7,559 bases of DNA, taken from NCBI GenBank assembly GCA_964523875.1, contig CAZGAS010000052.1:1-7559 (forward strand), read 5' to 3'. The notes below the pieces were generated by a model. The model had not been told where the DNA came from, did not search any database, and worked only from the letters and a program-made list of their open reading frames with translations. Below are positions 5,828 through 7,559 of the stretch, piece by piece. The translations under genes were made by a program, and so were the position numbers. Source of the DNA: JAUVHV01 sp964523875. Its GTDB lineage: Bacteria > Omnitrophota > Gorgyraeia > JABMRG01. Position 1 is the first letter of the stretch. Each line of letters starts with the position of its first letter.

Positions 5828-5877
5828 ATAAATAGGGACAGCGCCCTACTATTAAATAGGGCGCTGTCCCTATTTAT
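5828..5877 (-). terminator. Perfect 21-bp inverted repeat after glnS, candidate terminator
   Basis: Positions 5828-5848 and 5857-5877 are exact reverse complements, separated by an 8-base spacer. The arms contain GGGACAGCGCCC and GGGCGCTGTCCC flanked by A/T-rich ends. The element begins immediately next to the glnS stop codon and ends 16 bases before the thiE start. In the glnS transcript it would form a very stable hairpin whose descending arm ends in UAUUUAU. That could act as an intrinsic terminator, or protect the 3' end, but there is no separate long U-run outside the stem. The GGGACAG core is shared with the inverted repeats at 2-69 and 4054-4066, so it may equally be a dispersed REP-like element. 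The structure is seen directly; the terminator role is inferred. Confidence 0.6.
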
Positions 5878-7539
5878 TTAAGCATTTTTAGATATCTTGG
5901 CCCAGCTATCACGTAAAGAGACCGCGCGATTAAAGACAAGCCTCTCATCTGAAGAATCTTTGTCAGCGCAAAAATAGCCCTGCCTCTCAAACTGGTATAG
6001 ATTGCCCGGTTTTGTATTTCTTAAGCTCGGCTCTGTATAAGCAGGATAGACCACCTCCAGAGAGTCCGGGTTCAGGTTGTCTTTATAATCCTTGCCGTCG
6101 TCTACATTATCAGGATTGGGCGTTAAAAACAGATGGCTATAAAGGCGTACCTCTGTCTTTAACGCGTGCGCGACTGATACCCAGTGCAGAGTCGCCTTTA
6201 CCTTTCTTCCGTCCGGGGCATCACCTCCATGGGTTGCGGGGTCATAGCTACACCTAAGCTCTGCTACATTGCCTTCTGAGTCTTTTATAACCTCCTCGCA
6301 CTTGATGAAATAAGCATACCGCAAACGGACTTCCCTGCCAGGCGCTAAACGAAAGAACTTTTTTGGGGGGGTTTCCTCAAAATCATCCCGCTCTATATAC
6401 AATGTCCGGGAAAATGGTATCTTTCTGGTGCCAGCACTCTTATCCTCGGGATTATTTATGGCGTCAAGCTCTTCTTCTTTGCCTTCAGGATAATTTGTTA
6501 TTGTCACCTTGAGAGGCTTTAAGACCGCCATCGCCCGGAGCGCGGTCTTGTTTAATTCTTCGCGGAGGCTATTCTCCAGCACCACAACATCTATAAGGCT
6601 GTTTACCTTGGAGACACCTATACCCGCGCAGAAATTTCTTATTGAACTTGGCGTATAGCCCCTTCTTCGCAGGCCCGATATAGTAGGCATGCGGGGATCA
6701 TCCCAACCATTTACATATTTTCCCATTACAAGTTCTATCAGTTTTCTTTTGCTGAGAATAGTATAGCTCAGGTTCAAACGTGCGAACTCTATCTGCCTGG
6801 GATGATATGCCTCTAAAGCATCGAGTATCCAATCATACAATGGGCGATTATTCTCAAATTCCAATGTGCATACAGAATGAGTAATCCGCTCTATTGAATC
6901 AGAAAGGCAATGGGCAAAATCATACATAGGATATATAGGCCACTTGTTCCCGGTCCTGTGGTGGTATCCCCTCTTGATACGATATATGGTAGGATCCCTC
7001 ATAACAATATTAGGATGTGCCATATCTATCTTCGCGCGCAAGACCTTTGAGCCATCCTCAAACTCGCCATTCTTCATGCGCTTGAAAAGATCAAGGTTCT
7101 CCTCTATTGGCCGGGCACGATATGGACTTTCACTGCCCTGGGCTGTAAGCGTACCTCGGTATTCTCTTATCTGGTCGGCGTCAAGATCGCATACATACGC
7201 CTGGGCCTTCCCTATAAGCTTAAGAGCAAACTCATAAAGCTTTTCAAAATAATCTGACGCGTAAAAAAGGCGATCCTGCCAATCAAATCCCAGCCATTTT
7301 ACATCCTCCTCTATTGACTTCACGTATTCAAGCTCTTCCTTGCTCGGGTTCGTATCATCAAAACGAAGGTTGCAGAGACCCTGATACTGGGCCGCCAGGG
7401 CGAAGTTCAGGCATATAGATTTAGCGTGGCCTATGTGGAGATAGCCATTGGGTTCAGGAGGAAAACGCGTATAGACCTTGGTATCATACCTGCCGGATGC
7501 CATGTCCTTGTCTATAATCTCTGTTATAAAATTTTTCAT
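5878..7539 (-). CDS. glnS: Glutaminyl-tRNA synthetase (class I)
   Basis: This cytoplasmic enzyme charges tRNA-Gln with glutamine using ATP. The 553-residue product matches the usual bacterial length (about 554). The Rossmann catalytic core opens with RFPPEPNGYLHIGHAKS; its HIGH motif is at residues 35-38. The KMSKS-equivalent ILSKRK is at 261-266, in the form typical of GlnRS. The region after about residue 335 is the beta-barrel anticodon-binding part, with GlnRS-like segments such as FSRTLYIERDDF and GYFCADKDS near the end. It appears full length. The ATG at 7539 has no strong Shine-Dalgarno sequence, and too little upstream sequence is present to judge alternatives. The stop codon abuts a 21-bp inverted repeat that separates it from thiE. 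GluRS is excluded by the C-terminal beta-barrel and the PPEPNGYLHIGH signature. Many bacteria lack GlnRS and make Gln-tRNA with GatCAB instead, so its presence is a lineage clue. Confidence 0.97.
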   Translation of the reverse strand: MKNFITEIIDKDMASGRYDTKVYTRFPPEPNGYLHIGHAKSICLNFALAAQYQGLCNLRFDDTNPSKEELEYVKSIEEDVKWLGFDWQDRLFYASDYFEKLYEFALKLIGKAQAYVCDLDADQIREYRGTLTAQGSESPYRARPIEENLDLFKRMKNGEFEDGSKVLRAKIDMAHPNIVMRDPTIYRIKRGYHHRTGNKWPIYPMYDFAHCLSDSIERITHSVCTLEFENNRPLYDWILDALEAYHPRQIEFARLNLSYTILSKRKLIELVMGKYVNGWDDPRMPTISGLRRRGYTPSSIRNFCAGIGVSKVNSLIDVVVLENSLREELNKTALRAMAVLKPLKVTITNYPEGKEEELDAINNPEDKSAGTRKIPFSRTLYIERDDFEETPPKKFFRLAPGREVRLRYAYFIKCEEVIKDSEGNVAELRCSYDPATHGGDAPDGRKVKATLHWVSVAHALKTEVRLYSHLFLTPNPDNVDDGKDYKDNLNPDSLEVVYPAYTEPSLRNTKPGNLYQFERQGYFCADKDSSDERLVFNRAVSLRDSWAKISKNA

Positions 7540-7559
7540 ATTAATAACACGCCTGTAAG

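Overview
The window reads as a chromosomal segment from an uncultured, probably anaerobic bacterium. Every recognisable gene lies on the minus strand. Transcription order, from high to low coordinates, is glnS, thiE, thiS, thiG, a 215-bp gap, thiH, thiF, a PP-loop tRNA-thiolation-like ATPase, a 67-bp gap, and a class I fructose-bisphosphate aldolase. Base composition is moderate, Ile ATA codons look common, and the intergenic spacers carry GGACAG/CTGTCC inverted repeats. Together these recall genomes of candidate phyla such as Omnitrophota. That placement is an impression from reading the sequence, not a demonstrated assignment.

The core is a thiamine (vitamin B1) cluster. ThiS is the sulfur carrier, and ThiF adenylates its Gly-Gly tail. 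ThiH, a radical-SAM tyrosine lyase, supplies dehydroglycine. ThiG assembles the thiazole phosphate, and ThiE joins it to the HMP pyrimidine. ThiH instead of the oxygen-dependent glycine oxidase ThiO fits an anaerobic life. No thiC, thiD, thiL, thiM or dxs is in the window, so the pyrimidine branch, TPP formation and DXP supply must be encoded elsewhere. I see no TPP riboswitch.

Coupling is tight in two blocks. thiE-thiS share an ATGA overlap, and thiS-thiG are 1 nt apart, with the thiG ribosome binding site inside the Gly codons of thiS. thiH-thiF are 4 nt apart, and thiF and the PP-loop gene share a GTGA overlap. The blocks are separated by the repeat-bearing gap at 3971-4185. The PP-loop protein pairs a MnmA-like thiolase core (SGGLDS, with candidate catalytic C90 and C196) with an NFACT-R-like C-terminal domain. 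Its overlap with thiF suggests a link between thiamine sulfur transfer and RNA thiolation, and it is the most interesting gene here.

Non-coding content is limited to short spacers. There are three sets of GGACAG-core inverted repeats (2-69, 4054-4066 and 5828-5877) and a 17-bp repeat (81-97 and 4171-4187) that touches the stop codons of both fba and thiG. The sequence shows no RNA genes, CRISPR arrays, insertion sequences or transposase genes, and no gene-free stretch exceeds 300 bases.
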